NCBI RefSeq assembly: GCF_026151205.1
Contig: NC_087082.1
Location: forward strand, 5,153,908 to 5,217,907
Length of the DNA: 64,000 nucleotides
Direction of reading: 5' to 3'
Source of the DNA: Bolinopsis microptera
Lineage: Eukaryota; Ctenophora; Tentaculata; Lobata; Bolinopsidae
In this document: positions 1 through 11,899 of the stretch, one piece after another
Layout of the letters: every line of letters begins with the position of its first letter
How positions within the stretch are numbered: position 1 is the first letter of the stretch
Notes under the pieces: model-generated
What the model was told of the DNA's origin: nothing
Seen by the model: the letters and a program-made list of their open reading frames with translations, nothing else
The model's database searches: none
Program-made: the position numbers and the translations under genes

Positions 1-2212
1 TATGAACTGCTATAGCTAATTACTTGCCTAATATTGTTGTTCCGTATTAATGTTTCAATACAATTGTAAACAGAAACTACTACTCATTAAATAAGCTGTT
101 TTATTTGGTCAGTTATCAAGCCAACAAGAAGTTCAAAACTTTAAAACATTGCAAACTATTACCTCTTTGTAAAAGTTAATAGCTATTTCCCAACATGTAG
201 CAGAAGCAATTTCTTTGCTTTGTTCAGAGATAGAGTGAAGAAGCTTCTCTGCCTTTTCCAAATCACCTTCAAAACACGCCAACTGAAGAGTATTTAAGTA
301 ACTATATAATTAGAAATTAGTTAAAATATTTACATACTAAACTTCTAGCAGTGGTGAAACAATTGATGCCAAACAAACATATTAAGATAAATTCTCGTTA
401 GTGCAGTGTTTTTAATTTGTTGTCCAAAATGTAAATGTGTACTTATATATTTGAAATGATATGATAAAGTCCAGAGCTTACTACAGGTAGGCATATATTA
501 ATTAATGAAACCTGGGCTTTGATTGACAGGAATTCCAGTGTACGCTCAGTGGGGATGTTTTCCTCAACTTCTTTTAAGATCTGATAGCCTTCAACTATTT
601 CACCTTGAAGTTATTTCTATTTTGCTTTTAAACATTATAATAATATGAATAGTGCTCCAGCAGACGTTTCATTTATTGAGGTAACTTGTTGCTGTAGCTG
701 TGGTAACTTGATTGAAATAAATTTTCGTGCACATACAGAATGAATGGTTAATAATTTAATATATATGTAGACCAAGGTCTGTGCACGGGATGCTTCCTGG
801 AAGAATCCAGTTCTTTTAGCGGGGCACCCTACCTAAAGCCAAATTGAGATATAATAATCATATTCCTAGAGAAATAATCAGAAATCGAATACCAATCAAA
901 TAATATGATATATAGGAGTAGTAACCATATTTACTATGCAAAATGCCCCAACCACATAGTGTAAATTTATATAGAATTCAAATTCCATATCATCATTAAA
1001 CCTCAATAGTCAATATAATAGCCCAAGCAAAATTAAATAACTTCTTATATACCTTACTGTCATACTACAAATTAATTAAACATTTGAAATCTGTTAACCA
1101 GAGAATAAATTTCTAAACCTAATGCAAGTGAAATAATTTAGATGCAATAATGAATGCCTAATGTGAGTATCATCTGTTAATGTCCTTGTAAAAAAGTCTG
1201 TAAAAGAGATATGAGTAACTAAGTGGTAACTAGTGGTAACTAGCGATAACTGGTGGTAACTAGTGGTAACTAGTGGAAACTAGTGGTAAATAGTGGTAAA
1301 TAGTGGTAAATAGTGGTAAATAGTGGTAAATAGTGGTAACTAGTGGTAACTTGGGACGCAGAGTTACTTTCAAGAAGGAGAAACAAATACCTGCTCGAGC
1401 CCAAGATACTGCAGCTTTGAGAGCCATTGTCACTGCAAGATTATAATTTCCGCCCTTCATGACGACAAGCGATGCTTGGTGTCGTACTCTTGCTGATAAA
1501 TATAATACAGATCATTAAATCAAGAATTAGTCTCGGTTTACAAGATTTGCTTTAACCGGGATTGATACAGTAAAGATTGTAATCACTATGATTTATGATG
1601 ATTTACATCATTTACTACTGAAACCAGCAGGTTCTTAATAAATCTATGCCCACTTTTGTGGAATGTTGAGGCAGAGTAAGGATTGACTGTACAGTGTACT
1701 ATGATTGATCAGATTGCAGTCACTGCACCTTATAGACAACTTGAGTGTGTTAAAGATATGCAATCATAATGATACGATAACCATGATAACATGATAGTGA
1801 AAACGAAATCAACTTTTAATACCAATTGCAAGGTCGTCTCGACCGCTTTCCCAACAGTCAGCCTGGTTGTGAAGTTCCATAGTTTGGTTGCGAGCTCCAC
1901 ATTAACTATGTCATCTGTGCAAAATAAAATTGTTAGACTAGGCTAATGACTAGGCTCTCACGATTACAGTTTTTATGACAAACAATAATGAAACTTAATT
2001 GTCAAAAAGCACGAGCTGCCTCTGTGCCCATGATCATACTATTCTTCACTATTATATCTGTTAATCTGTATCTATAACTCGGTTTTTTTTAATGTTTTTC
2101 AAGTCAAACCTTGTATTGGTAGATTAGAGACTGCTAATTGGAGATCGTCAATCTTCCCGCTTGAAGGGTCGTAACACTTTATTAAATCCTCAATTATGGT
2201 GGATACAGACAT
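1..2212 (-). CDS. TPR-like protein, possible TEX11/ZIP4 (SPO22 family), 5' part
   Basis: A minus-strand split gene enters from the left edge. Readable exons, 5' to 3', are 2212-2110 (starts MSVSTIIEDL), 1914-1823 (contains ELATKLWNFTTRL), 1492-1391 (RVRHQASLVV, then MALKAAVSWA), 603-512 (EGYQILKEVEENIP) and 282-163 (FEGDLEKAEKLLHSI). Each is bounded by AG and GT. The helical A/L/E-rich repeats suggest a TPR superhelix. The order 'LA-x-LWN' then 'VRH-A-L' recalls the N-terminus of TEX11/ZIP4, a meiotic crossover scaffold; that match is from memory and only moderate. Phase joins well from exon 1 to exon 2 but not from exon 2 to the 1492 exon, so a small exon or an error lies between about 1500 and 1820. 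The 3' half is outside the window. Another TPR protein is possible. Confidence 0.5.
1217..1350. repeat. Minisatellite, about 10-bp unit (TAACTAGTGG)
   Basis: About thirteen imperfect copies of a 10-bp unit, drifting from TAACTAGTGG to TAAATAGTGG along the array. It lies in an intron of the TPR-like gene, just 3' (on the minus strand) of the 1391-1492 exon. Confidence 0.9.
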
Positions 2213-2403
2213 TGTGTACAGACTGCAAAAAGTCGGTTATATCCCTCAATTAATTAAAGGGGCATTTAGGAATTACCTTGTAGATCTGTGTTAAACAAAT
2301 AAATTTGATATTTAAAGTAATCCTAATGCAATTTATTATGTAGTATGTTTGTTTAATGTTTAACTAACTTAGATAGTGTCACAATCAATGAAACAAGAAA
2401 TTT

Positions 2404-3223
2404 TTCAAAGTAAAGTAAAGTAAAGTAAAAATTATGACATAACATCATCACTAATGTCTACAAAGTATCATCACACTACATGGAAAAATAACTATTTCTC
2501 CATAAAATTTAAAGGTAATAATTTATCAAATATTAATCATGAATAAAAACAACATTCAAAATATTTAATTTATTCATACTTCCCAGTGGAGTACAGATTT
2601 ATAAAACGTTTCTTTGCTACATAAGGATGAAACCACAGATATTCCTTGTGTTTTTCCTTATTACTGATATAACTGGTACCTTCAATTCTTGTTAAAACTT
2701 CTTTCGAAACATTCCAGAAATGAAAGTCATTTACAATACATTTAGAAATCATATTCGTTTTAAAACTTTCCAATCCAATTTTAAAACTCAAAACTGTCAA
2801 GCAGTTCTTCACCTCCGAAGGGAGTTTGTTCCAATAAGGAACAACCCGCTCTGGAAGAAAAGAACACTGAAGATTCTTGACCTTTGTCACACTCTTACTA
2901 CATCTATTGGAGTAAACCAGATTAAGACCTGATCTGCTTGGTCTGAACAAGTCTGAACCATAATCGGTCAAACCATTAATAACCTTAAAAGCTTCAATAA
3001 GGTCCCCATGTATTCGCCGCTCTGCCAACGTTGTCAAATTAAGGATTTTCAGTCTACGGCTGTAAGGAAGAGTACCCACCTCATCAATCAGACGGGTAAA
3101 CCGCCTCTGGACGCTCTCCAGCTCCAAAACAGTACCCCAATTTCCATGAGCCGCAACTGGATTCCACAATTGGACACAATACTCTAGATGAGGTCTTATC
3201 AAAGCTTTATAGATGGCTATCAT
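2404..3223 (-). mobile_element. CR1-like non-LTR retrotransposon, 5'-truncated 3' end
   Basis: An open frame of 217 codons (3223 to 2570) reads as the end of a CR1-type reverse transcriptase. It has 'IYKALIRPHLEYC' (thumb region), 'ESVQRRFTRLI', 'RRLKILNLTTLAERR' and 'LPERVVPYWNKLP', all typical of this clade. The element ends at 2404-2430 in a short TTTAC microsatellite on its own strand, the usual tail of CR1/L2 elements. The palm and endonuclease are missing, so this is a dead 5' truncation. A second, more decayed copy with the same tail lies at 10955-11510. Confidence 0.85.
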
Positions 3224-3509
3224 TTATATAGACTAGCAGGAACCCGTCTAACCCCAAAATGGTGTCAAGACTCAAGAGACTAAAACAATTATTACCTATT
3301 TAATTCGCGTTTTTGACACCACTTGGGGTACCAAATTTTGGGCTCTAAAACTCCTATTTCTTGGCCAATTTTTTATTTTTTCATGCTTATTTGGAGGCCA
3401 TTAAAGCATTTGACCCAGTCAAAAAAGTTTCAGTTGTATATCTTTGACGGTTTTTGCAGAAATTCGCATTAAAGTTGATGCTGTGGTGTCAATAAAATGG
3501 CACGGATAA

Positions 3510-3511
<2 letters not shown>

Positions 3512-3549
<38 letters not shown>
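3512..3549. repeat. (TA)n microsatellite
   Basis: A run of about 19 TA dinucleotides just before the first 767-bp MITE, which itself targets TA. Confidence 0.95.
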
Positions 3550-3551
<2 letters not shown>

Positions 3552-3563
3552 TCTCGCTTTATA

Positions 3564-4330
3564 CAGGGTGGGCCAAAAGTCAGTGTGCAAACGTTGGCCT
3601 TAATAGCTCAGTCACTCAGTGCCCAATTGAAATACTTCCTTCTGGTATGACTTAATACCACCACTGGTTCGAGGAATTTGTCAACTCGAAAAATATTCGC
3701 GTTCATTTTTTTAAAATGGAGGTTCATTTTCACATTTATTTGATAGTTTGGATAGTCGGATCAAGCTAAATGTTATTGAATTGTGTTTGGCCATTCGAAT
3801 TACGTTTGTCCTGAAAGAATTAGAACTGTAGCTTCTCAGATGACCGAGATATGAAGCATAACAAGTTTATTCATTACGTGTGATCAGGTGATTGGTTTAC
3901 CTAATCACGTGATAAGGTGACCCCGTTAACTACCCCGTTAAACATTATGGGAATTGTTAAGGGTGCCCAATTAAGGTGTCGTGTCACGGTGTCACATAAT
4001 CACCCTGTCAATTTTGTTAACGAGATACACAAAATGCTTGATAACTTCGTCATTTCTAATCCGTTTTGCCTCATGTTTTCAGATCATATGCAAAATTTGA
4101 TAATCTACCGTCTCTAAAAAAATTAGGCGTTCAGCATGTTCAGAGAAAACAATATAGGTGTTTTAATATTGAATGGGCGTGGTCTAAAATATTCGAATTT
4201 TCAAATTTTGACGACGGAATCCTCGAACCAGTAAGTACAGTATGCCATCTGCAAAGCAACAGCTCTCAAATATAAAACACGGCGGAGGTATAAGACCCAA
4301 CGTTTGCACACTGACTTTTGGCCCACCCTG
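3564..4330 (-). mobile_element. Mariner-like MITE, copy 1 (767 bp)
   Basis: The element starts and ends with the inverted repeat CAGGGTGGGCCAAAAGTCAG and is flanked by TA (3562-3563 and 4331-4332). TIRs run about 34 bp. In this copy both TIRs read GTGTGCAAACG after the shared start, unlike copies 2 and 4. It lies inverted relative to the other copies. It has no transposase; internal 60-70-codon frames recur between copies only because the DNA does. The TA target and CAGGG ends fit the Tc1/mariner superfamily. Confidence 0.9.
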
Positions 4331-6244
4331 TATATAGTAAGATGGCTATCATTCAATGAAACAACAAATTTAATTTTAGCACATTTTACAGAATAAAAAG
4401 ATGTATGACTTTTTGTCCTTGACTGCTAGTTTGGTTTTGGAAGGACAGGTAACTAACGGGGCAAGGAATGCGCATCTGAAAGCTTTTGCACACACCGAAA
4501 TGCTAGTTCAGTTTAGTTTTTAGAAACAAGGCTCATTATATTAGGACTAGAAGAAAATTGTTAGCAGACATAAGGGGTTCTGTTTATAGTTGTTACTATA
4601 GGTTGCAGTCTTGTTGTGACAAAAAGTCTACACTAAAACATACTTTAGTTTATATTGTGTAGTTCAAGGATATAAAATGCAGCTTCAAGGGGGATATTGG
4701 AGAGCTGGTGAAAGATTATGGCCTTTGTATCAATGGTTATAAATCGATTAATTTGCGAATTTCATTCTAGACCCCTCGCCATTTAAATGATATTTTTTTC
4801 AAACAACGAAATTTGGGAAAATGCTGCCCCCAAGGTGCATTGCCCCACATAGCGTTACGCCAGTGACCATTACATCAGGACATAATTGTTTTGAGCTGCA
4901 TTAGCATGAGTTAGATCCCAGAGAAGCCACTATTCCTTCAACTGCTTTAGCTCAACGGCAGCATGAGCCCTGGTTTCCTGCCACATTATGTACCTCTGAA
5001 AGTACTGGAACAGTGGTGGGTTTCGGGGTCCAGGAACCTCCCTCCTTTACTTGAGACAGTGGCCTCCCCCTTTCAGATGTGGGCAAAGAGTGCACAGTCT
5101 AGTTACTTCGATGAATTCTAATTCGTTTTCAGCCTCCCAAACACTATACTTTGAAAATACGTTTCATGCTACCCTGATCATGCTATCATGATGAGCCGAA
5201 ATTATTGTTATGCTATGATATCCGGCCAAGCACCTTTTAAACTACTTTCAATTTTTAAATTTTATCACTATTGAGTGGAATTTGAATTGAAATATTGTCA
5301 AATTGCTATTTTTCTAGAGGGTTTAAAAATATTTTGATTCCCAATAACGTAATCAACGACCAAACATTGGCCTAATTTTGAAAATTTAAAAATCTTAACT
5401 GAGCACGATAGACTGATAGCAGATAGAGCTTCAAACTTAGATATCTATAAGACCTATTACTTAAGTCATAGTGAAGTTTCATATACGCACTTTTTTTAAA
5501 CACGACGATATCTTTTTGTACACGTGAAAAGAGAAATGCAACGTTAATCATATCAAGTCAATGTTGCAATCTTGTTTTATCAATTATTTCGACATTTCAT
5601 GCAATTAAATTGGACTGGTTCAACTCGGCGCGCGTCTTGGTAACTTCAATTAACATTATAAGTTGACAGTTAAAATGTTTACCTTTGAACTGACCATTAT
5701 TATTACATATGTAAATCAAAAAGACCAAAATAAAAATGGTTTTATAATTTGCGTCAAAGACAAAAAAAATTATACTTCACCCGGCCACCGGCGCACCATT
5801 TAATTAAAATACAATTTTAGTAAAACAAAATTTAAATTTTATTGCCATTACAATGAATAGTTACGATATCATTATAAATATAAGTAGACATCCGATAATA
5901 AACTTGTTAGGTCCAGTACAATCTAAGACATGTCGGCCGACTAACAAAAAAAATATTGCTTAGTTTCTCAAACAAGCATTCTTAAGCTTAGGCAATAGTT
6001 TTAATTCAACGTCATATTAAAACTTTACACCATTTTTGAGATTAAAATCAAATCGAATCAATGCGTGTAATAGTGGACTTACAAATTATTAAAAATACTG
6101 ATATCTGGATATTATCCAGTTTGAAGAGACAAGGACGAATGAAACAAGGAAGTTAGGAGTAAAGGCAAATTTTCGGCGTCAACGCCATCTTCAGGCTAAA
6201 ATTGGTATAAATGTTAGTATATAATTGTAAATGCTTCTATACTA
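4331..6244. other. Non-coding stretch with one dispersed-repeat copy (about 5180-5370)
   Basis: No supported gene. About 5180-5370 is a diverged copy of a dispersed repeat found again at 31335-31560. Shared pieces include GATGAGCCGAAAT, ATATCCGGCCAAGCACC and ACGTAATCAACGACCAAAC. The segment around 5621-5645 (CAACTCGGCGCGCGTC) recurs at 8083 and 32630. The rest is AT-rich and unassigned. Confidence 0.6.
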
Positions 6245-7307
6245 CAGGGTGGGCCAAAAGTCAGTACCCATACGTTGGCCTTAATAGCTCCGCCGTGTGT
6301 TATATTTGAGAGCTGTTGCTTTGCAGATGGCATACTGTACTTAATGGTTCGAGGATTCCGTCGTTAAAATTTGAAAATTCGAATATTTTAGACCACGCCC
6401 ATTCAATATTAAAACACCTATATTGTTTTCTCTGAACATGCTGAACGCCTAATTTTTTCAGAGACGGTAGATTATCAAATGTTACATATGATCTGAAAAC
6501 ATGAGGCAAAACGGATTAGAAATGACGAAGTTATCAAGCATTTTCTGTATCTCGTTAACAAAATTGACTGGGTGATTATGTGACACCGTGACACAACACC
6601 TTAATTGGGCACCCTTAACAATTCCCATAATGTTTAACGGGGTAGTTAACGGGGTCACCTCAGTGGCATAACGAAGGGCCCTGCTGACCCCGCTGTGCAG
6701 GGGGGCGCTGTCTTAGGGGGGCGCCAAATCGTCGTTTGAATGTGGGACAATTTCGAAAACTTAACTAAAGTACTAGCAAAACTGCGCGTTTTGCTCTAGA
6801 TACACACTTTTTTTTGGGATTTTACCGGTGTATCCTCTTAAATCGCCTAATTTGTTCAATTTTAGGGAGGGGCACCAAAAGGAGAGGGGCGCCAACAGGG
6901 GGGCGCCTTTTCGGCAGGGGGGCGCCAACAGGCAACGTTACGCCACTGGGTCACCTTATCACGTGATTAGGTAAACCAATCACCTGATCACACGTAATGA
7001 ATAAACTCGTTATGCTTCATATCTCAGTCATCTGAAAAGCTACAGTTCTAATTCTTTCAGGACAAACGTAATTCGAATGGCCAAACACAATTCAATAACA
7101 TTTAGCTTGATCCGACTATCCAAACTATCAAATAAATGTGAAAATGAACCTCCATTTGAAAAAAATGAACACGAATATTTTTCGAGTTGACAAATTCCTC
7201 GAACCAGTGGTGGTACTAAGTCATACCAGAAGGAAGTATTTAAATTGGGCACTCAGTGACTGAGCTATAAAGGCCAACGTATGGGTACTGGCTTTTGGCC
7301 CACCCTG
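6245..7307 (+). mobile_element. Mariner-like MITE, copy 2, split by a hAT-like MITE
   Basis: Same family as 3564-4330, in the opposite orientation, flanked by TA (6243-6244 and 7308-7309). Both TIRs carry the GTACCCATACG variant. The total of 1063 bp is a 767-bp-class element plus a nested 288-bp insertion and its target duplication. Confidence 0.9.
6661..6948. mobile_element. hAT-like MITE nested in MITE copy 2 (288 bp)
   Basis: Ends are CAGTGGCATAACG and the complement of CAGTGGCGTAACG. It is flanked by a perfect 8-bp target duplication GGTCACCT (6653-6660 and 6949-6956). CAGTGG-type ends with an 8-bp duplication are diagnostic of hAT. The inside is rich in GGGGCGCC blocks and has no coding capacity. 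A duplicate lies at 9123-9410. Confidence 0.92.
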
Positions 7308-7550
7308 TAGTTAAAATGCTTAATTGAAATTCCACACACTGAATACAGGTTACATCAAATGGTATTATATATTACATTGAAAATGGTGATGTACACACGT
7401 TTTACACTCTGTCCAAGTACATAATATCTACTGAACATGAGGGTCGTGTGCTATTTGTTTAAATTTGTCTTTGAATATGTTGTAAAAGAAATCCCTTAAG
7501 CTTTTTTTTTGTTTAAATAAAATATTCAAACAATATACACATAATATAGC

Positions 7551-8500
7551 AATGACCCTATATAAAAATTCTGTAAAAATGTTACAAATTTAAAAACTGA
7601 GGTAAAAATAAAACCCTTTGTAATAAATATATATAAAATCCACTAAATCACATCACAACAAAAAGCAGTTAAGACCCCCATCCAACAAGCACTCCATGAC
7701 CTTTTAGGGTTTAAGAGTGTTGATCAGGTTAAGGTCCAAATCACTTATTGCCGTGGGTGGAAGGGTTCTGGTAACTCTGTACCCCCTGATAGAGATTATA
7801 CAGGTTCTGAGTAATCCCTTAAGCTTCTCGCACTCTTCTTTGTTATTGATACTAGGTTTAAATAAATTAATGTAGTAAGCTTCTGTCACTTTTCGTTTAA
7901 TGGTGCTATATAAGTTAATTTCTAAAATATCGAAAGAAATGTCTGGTTCTAAGTTATTGTGAAACTCTGAAATGTTGTACAATGTGAAAGTTTTTATATT
8001 AGCATTTAACTTGCTGCTTCTTTCTTTAACAGGTGATACTCGTAAATTATATTTGTTCCATATATTACCGTCGACGAGTCCAACTCGGCGCGCGTCCTGG
8101 TAAGTTGTAAATCTACAACTTCTTTCTTTACAAGGATAATACATTAATAATGATTTTTTCTTCTCGATATTATTTACACCATCTATTTCTCCCATATATA
8201 TATATATGCAAACTTTGATTTACGATGTTAACCCTTCCAGATCCTTGCTTTGCAAATTAACAAAGCAACGATTTTGTTTGACCATTGTTAATGGTTTTGC
8301 CCGGCGCGCGCTTCTTCGTAGCACTTGCCATCGGGCTAGCATTTCGAGAAGAAAGCAGCGCGTGCTACTTCGAAGAAATTTAGACGAGAAACATCCGTCA
8401 ACGATTTTGTCAGGAAGTAAGAATGATGCGAAGTAAAAATAATAGTTTTCGCGGCGCGTCGAATTGAAGCGGCGAAGTTCTTCAAATTGCAAATTCAAAC
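7551..8500 (-). mobile_element. 950-bp segment present in only one duplicate; holds a GIY-YIG-like ORF
   Basis: A 163-codon frame (8195 to 7704) ends with 'ISEFHNNLEPDISFDIL', 'KRKVTEAYYINLFKPSINN' and an E-rich helix. The pattern K/R-R-K-x-x-E-A-x-Y-I-x-x-x-x-P-x-x-N is that of the C-terminal half of GIY-YIG endonuclease domains, as in Penelope-like retroelements. The N-terminal GIY and YIG strands and a reverse transcriptase are not visible, so it is a fragment. The sequence upstream on its strand (8030-8105) recurs degenerately at 32578-32655, supporting a mobile origin. A host relic is the alternative. Confidence 0.5.
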
Positions 8501-8639
8501 TTATGTATTTGACACTTTCCAAAAGTTGCTTGTGTCCATCAAAAGCAAAACATTTGTTTTTTAAAGTTTATCTAGACCTATTTTTAAATCAACAACAGAC
8601 TCGACTGCCAATTTAAAAAATTTGTGACACTTGAAGGAC

Positions 8640-8740
8640 TTCCCCGCTTCGACGCGCCGCGCGAACTAGCATTCAGCATTCTTGCTTCGCAGAGCAACGA
8701 TCTCGACGGATTGACATCGTCAATCAATTGTGACACGCTT
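8640..8740. repeat. GC-rich dispersed repeat with TTGACATCGTCAA core
   Basis: Contains TTCGACGCGCCGCGCGAAC, TTGCTTCGCAGAGCAACGAT and GATTGACATCGTCAATC. The same block, inverted, lies at 30600-30700. Shorter relatives lie at 8957-9036, 20690-20800, 31300-31330 and 32165-32360. Coding capacity is absent and the superfamily is unknown. Confidence 0.7.
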
Positions 8741-9035
8741 TAATAAAAGGCGCACGTTATATCTCCGCCAAAAGCACATTCAATTTGATACGTATGAAAT
8801 ATGTTTATAACTTTTTTGATTATACACTTAGTTGGCGTTCTCCGACCAAAATAGAACAGGGAATCGTTTAAGATTTGACATTTGTATCACGTCGTGACCC
8901 CCATCGTCGTTTCACTATACACTATAGTGTTACCTGGGGACCTCAAGCTATTTTGATTCACGATGTCAATCCTTCACATCTCGCCGATCTGCATAAGTGG
9001 TTGCGAGAAGCATTATTTGATGCGCGCGCGACCCA

Positions 9036-10548
9036 GATTATGTGACACCGTGACACAACACCTTAATTGGGCACCCTTAACAATTCCCATAATGTTTAAC
9101 GGGGTAGTTAACGGGGTCACCTCAGTGGCATAACGAAGGGCCCTGCTGACCCCGCTGTGCAGGGGGGCGCCGTCTTAGGGGGGCGCCAAATCGTCGTTTG
9201 AATGTGGGACAATTTCGAAAACTTAACTAAAGTACTAGCAAAACTGCGCGTTTTGCTCTAGATACACACTTTTTTTTGGGATTTTACCGGTGTATCCTCT
9301 TAAATCGCCTAATTTGTTCAATTTTAGGGAGGGGCACCAAAAGGAGAGGGGCGCCAACAGGGGGGCGCCTTTTCGGCAGGGGGGCGCCAACAGGCAACGT
9401 TACGCCACTGGGTCACCTTATCACGTGATTAGGTAAACCAATCACCTGATCACACGTAATGAATAAACTCGTTATGCTTCATATCTCAGTCATCTGAAAA
9501 GCTACAGTTCTAATTCTTTCAGGACAAACGTAATTCGAATGGCCAAACACAATTCAATAACATTTAGCTTGATCCGACTATCCAAACTATCAAATAAATG
9601 TGAAAATGAACCTCCATTTGAAAAAAATGAACACGAATATTTTTCGAGTTGACAAATTCCTCGAACCAGTGGTGGTACTAAGTCATACCAGAAGGAAGTA
9701 TTTAAATTGGGCACTCAGTGACTGAGCTATAAAGGCCAACGTATGGGTACTGGCTTTTGGCCCACCCTGTAGTTAAAATGCTTAATTGAAATTCCACACA
9801 CTGAATACAGGTTACATCAAATGGTATTATATATTACATTGAAAATGGTGATGTACACACGTTTTACACTCTGTCCAAGTACATAATATCTACTGAACAT
9901 GAGGGTCGTGTGCTATTTGTTTAAATTTGTCTTTGAATATGTTGTAAAAGAAATCCCTTAAGCTTTTTTTTTGTTTAAATAAAATATTCAAACAATATAC
10001 ACATAATATAGCTTATGTATTTGACACTTTCCAAAAGTTGCTTGTGTCCATCAAAAGCAAAACATTTGTTTTTTAAAGTTTATCTAGACCTATTTTTAAA
10101 TCAACAACAGACTCGACTGCCAATTTAAAAAATTTGTGACACTTGAAGGACTTCCCCGCTTCGACGCGCCGCGCGAACTAGCATTCAGCATTCTTGCTTC
10201 GCAGAGCAACGATCTCGACGGATTGACATCGTCAATCAATTGTGACACGCTTTAATAAAAGGCGCACGTTATATCTCCGCCAAAAGCACATTCAATTTGA
10301 TACGTATGAAATATGTTTATAACTTTTTTGATTATACACTTAGTTGGCGTTCTCCGACCAAAATAGAACAGGGAATCGTTTAAGATTTGACATTTGTATC
10401 ACGTCGTGACCCCCATCGTCGTTTCACTATACACTATAGTGTTACCTGGGGACCTCAAGCTATTTTGATTCACGATGTCAATCCTTCACATCTCGCCGAT
10501 CTGCATAAGTGGTTGCGAGAAGCATTATTTGATGCGCGCGCGACCCAG
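9036..10548. repeat. Second copy of the 6574-9035 duplication, lacking 950 bp
   Basis: Matches 6574-7550 then 8501-9036, joined at 10012/10013. It contains a truncated MITE copy 3 (9036-9769) with the hAT-like MITE (9123-9410) still flanked by GGTCACCT. The duplicate boundary falls in a shared 'CCCAG'. Confidence 0.92.
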
Positions 10549-10954
10549 TAGTGCATCGCGCTACAACGATACAGGTGACAGGGGAGCCGCGCACTCGTGC
10601 GCGGCGGGTCATACAACGTATGTCAATTTAAAATCACTTTCGAGGCACCTCGACAAAAGCTTCTCACGCTATTGTGCTTTCTATGGAGAAATACGTCATT
10701 AGCGTTTTTGAGCTTGTTATTATCTTTCAAAAGTATTCTAAGTTATTTGTTTAAGTGCATATATTAACTTTGAATACATTGCAATATAAATTATCTCGAT
10801 TCATGAAGTTTGAAAGAAGTTACATCAATGCGCGCAATTTGGGGAGTGTGCTTTTGGAGGAGATATAAACTGCGCCTTTAATAAAAAGTTGATAGCGTTC
10901 GAAAAATTTCGTCAATATTGTAAGATTTAGTGCTAAAAATTTCATCTGCTGAAA
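10549..10954. other. Non-coding; carries an inverted match to 8742-8778
   Basis: No gene seen. Positions 10846-10885 (TGTGCTTTTGG, GGAGATATAAAC, TTTAATAAA) are the inverted counterpart of 8740-8780. An older element with inverted ends may therefore span part of this block. Confidence 0.5.
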
Positions 10955-11510
10955 TAAAGTAAAGTAAAATTTCTGACATCACATCATCACACATGTTTAC
11001 AAAATATCATCGCACTATGTGGAAAAACATATTATAAATATTCCCCCACCAACATTTATTATTTATCAAATACAATTTTAAAAAATTATCAAAAACATTA
11101 TCCATTATCCTATTTTAAAACTTCCCAGTGGAGATTAAAGATTTATAAAACGCTTCTTCGCGACATTAGGATGAAACCAAAGTTAATCATTATGTTTCTT
11201 TTTATTGCCGACAAAACTGGCTCCCTCAATTCTTACTAAAACTTCATTAGAAACATTTCACAAAAAGCAATCATTTGTAATACTTTCAGAGATCATATCT
11301 TTCTTATACTTAAATCCTTCTCATTTTAAAGCCTAAAACTGTCACAGAGTTCATGATGTCCGGAGGGAGTTTGTTCCAATAGGGAATAACTCGCTCCGGG
11401 AGAAAAGACTTTTGGTTATTCTTTGTTTTATTTAACCTTCTACTACATCTATTGCTTGAAACAAGATTAAGACCGGATCTGCCAGTTCTAAACATCCCCC
11501 ATCATATCCA
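10955..11510 (-). mobile_element. CR1-like non-LTR tail, second copy
   Basis: Shares with 2404-3223 the TTTAC tail (10957-10970), the 'catcatca' 3' UTR, and the coding block around 11310-11495 (SGLNLVSSNRCSRR, FLPERVIPYWNKLP). Frames are broken. A 5'-truncated, older insertion. Confidence 0.8.
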
Positions 11511-11795
11511 TATTCAGTTAAACCACTTGTTATATATATTACTCTGATCTACTGAAATTAAAAATATCCTTTCCACACCCACCCAATTGAGCGTTAACTA
11601 AATGTACCCTAACTCGTCTCTGCGATTGTTGAACTACATGCGAGTGTTGAAAGCTTCTCTTTTGTCCCGCGACGATTCCTCAATCTACAGTTTTTATATT
11701 GCAGTTTATCTTCGAAATAATATTTGTTCAATATCTAGTGACGTTATAAATATCCGAATCATATTATACTAACAACTAAACCACCAGATATTTCG

Positions 11796-11835
11796 ATTAC
11801 TGGGCGGCGCTCAGCCAGTCATTCCGCCGAATCTC
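11796..11835 (-). mobile_element. Fragment of the TTACTGGG mini-MITE
   Basis: TTACTGGGCGGCGCTCAGCC followed by GTCATTCCGCCGAATCT is the complement of the 3' half of the 70-80-bp elements at 31109 and 31597. The other end is missing. Confidence 0.6.
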
Positions 11836-11899
11836 TTCTAAGTAAAGCAAAATTTAAGGAGAACATGAAAACAACAAACTCGATTATCCGCGTTGGGTA

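Larger units (their letters stand above)
6574..9035. repeat. Source segment of a 2.46-kb tandem duplication
   Basis: Positions 6574-7550 recur at 9036-10012 (offset 2462) and 8501-9036 recur at 10013-10548 (offset 1512). By eye the copies are virtually identical. The downstream copy therefore follows directly on the source but lacks the 950 bp at 7551-8500. The block includes most of MITE copy 2 and the nested hAT MITE. Confidence 0.92.

Noticed and set aside
3208..4351. AGATGGCTATCATT occurs on both sides of 3223-4336, suggesting a target duplication
   Set aside because: The MITE between has its own TA duplication, and the LINE frame does not resume beyond 4351, so the 14-bp match is unexplained and may be chance.
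6300..7252. Recurring 66-70-codon frames shared by 4 kb, 6-7 kb, 9.6 kb and 27-28 kb
   Set aside because: Conserved only because they lie in copies of the same 767-bp MITE; no family resemblance and inconsistent lengths.
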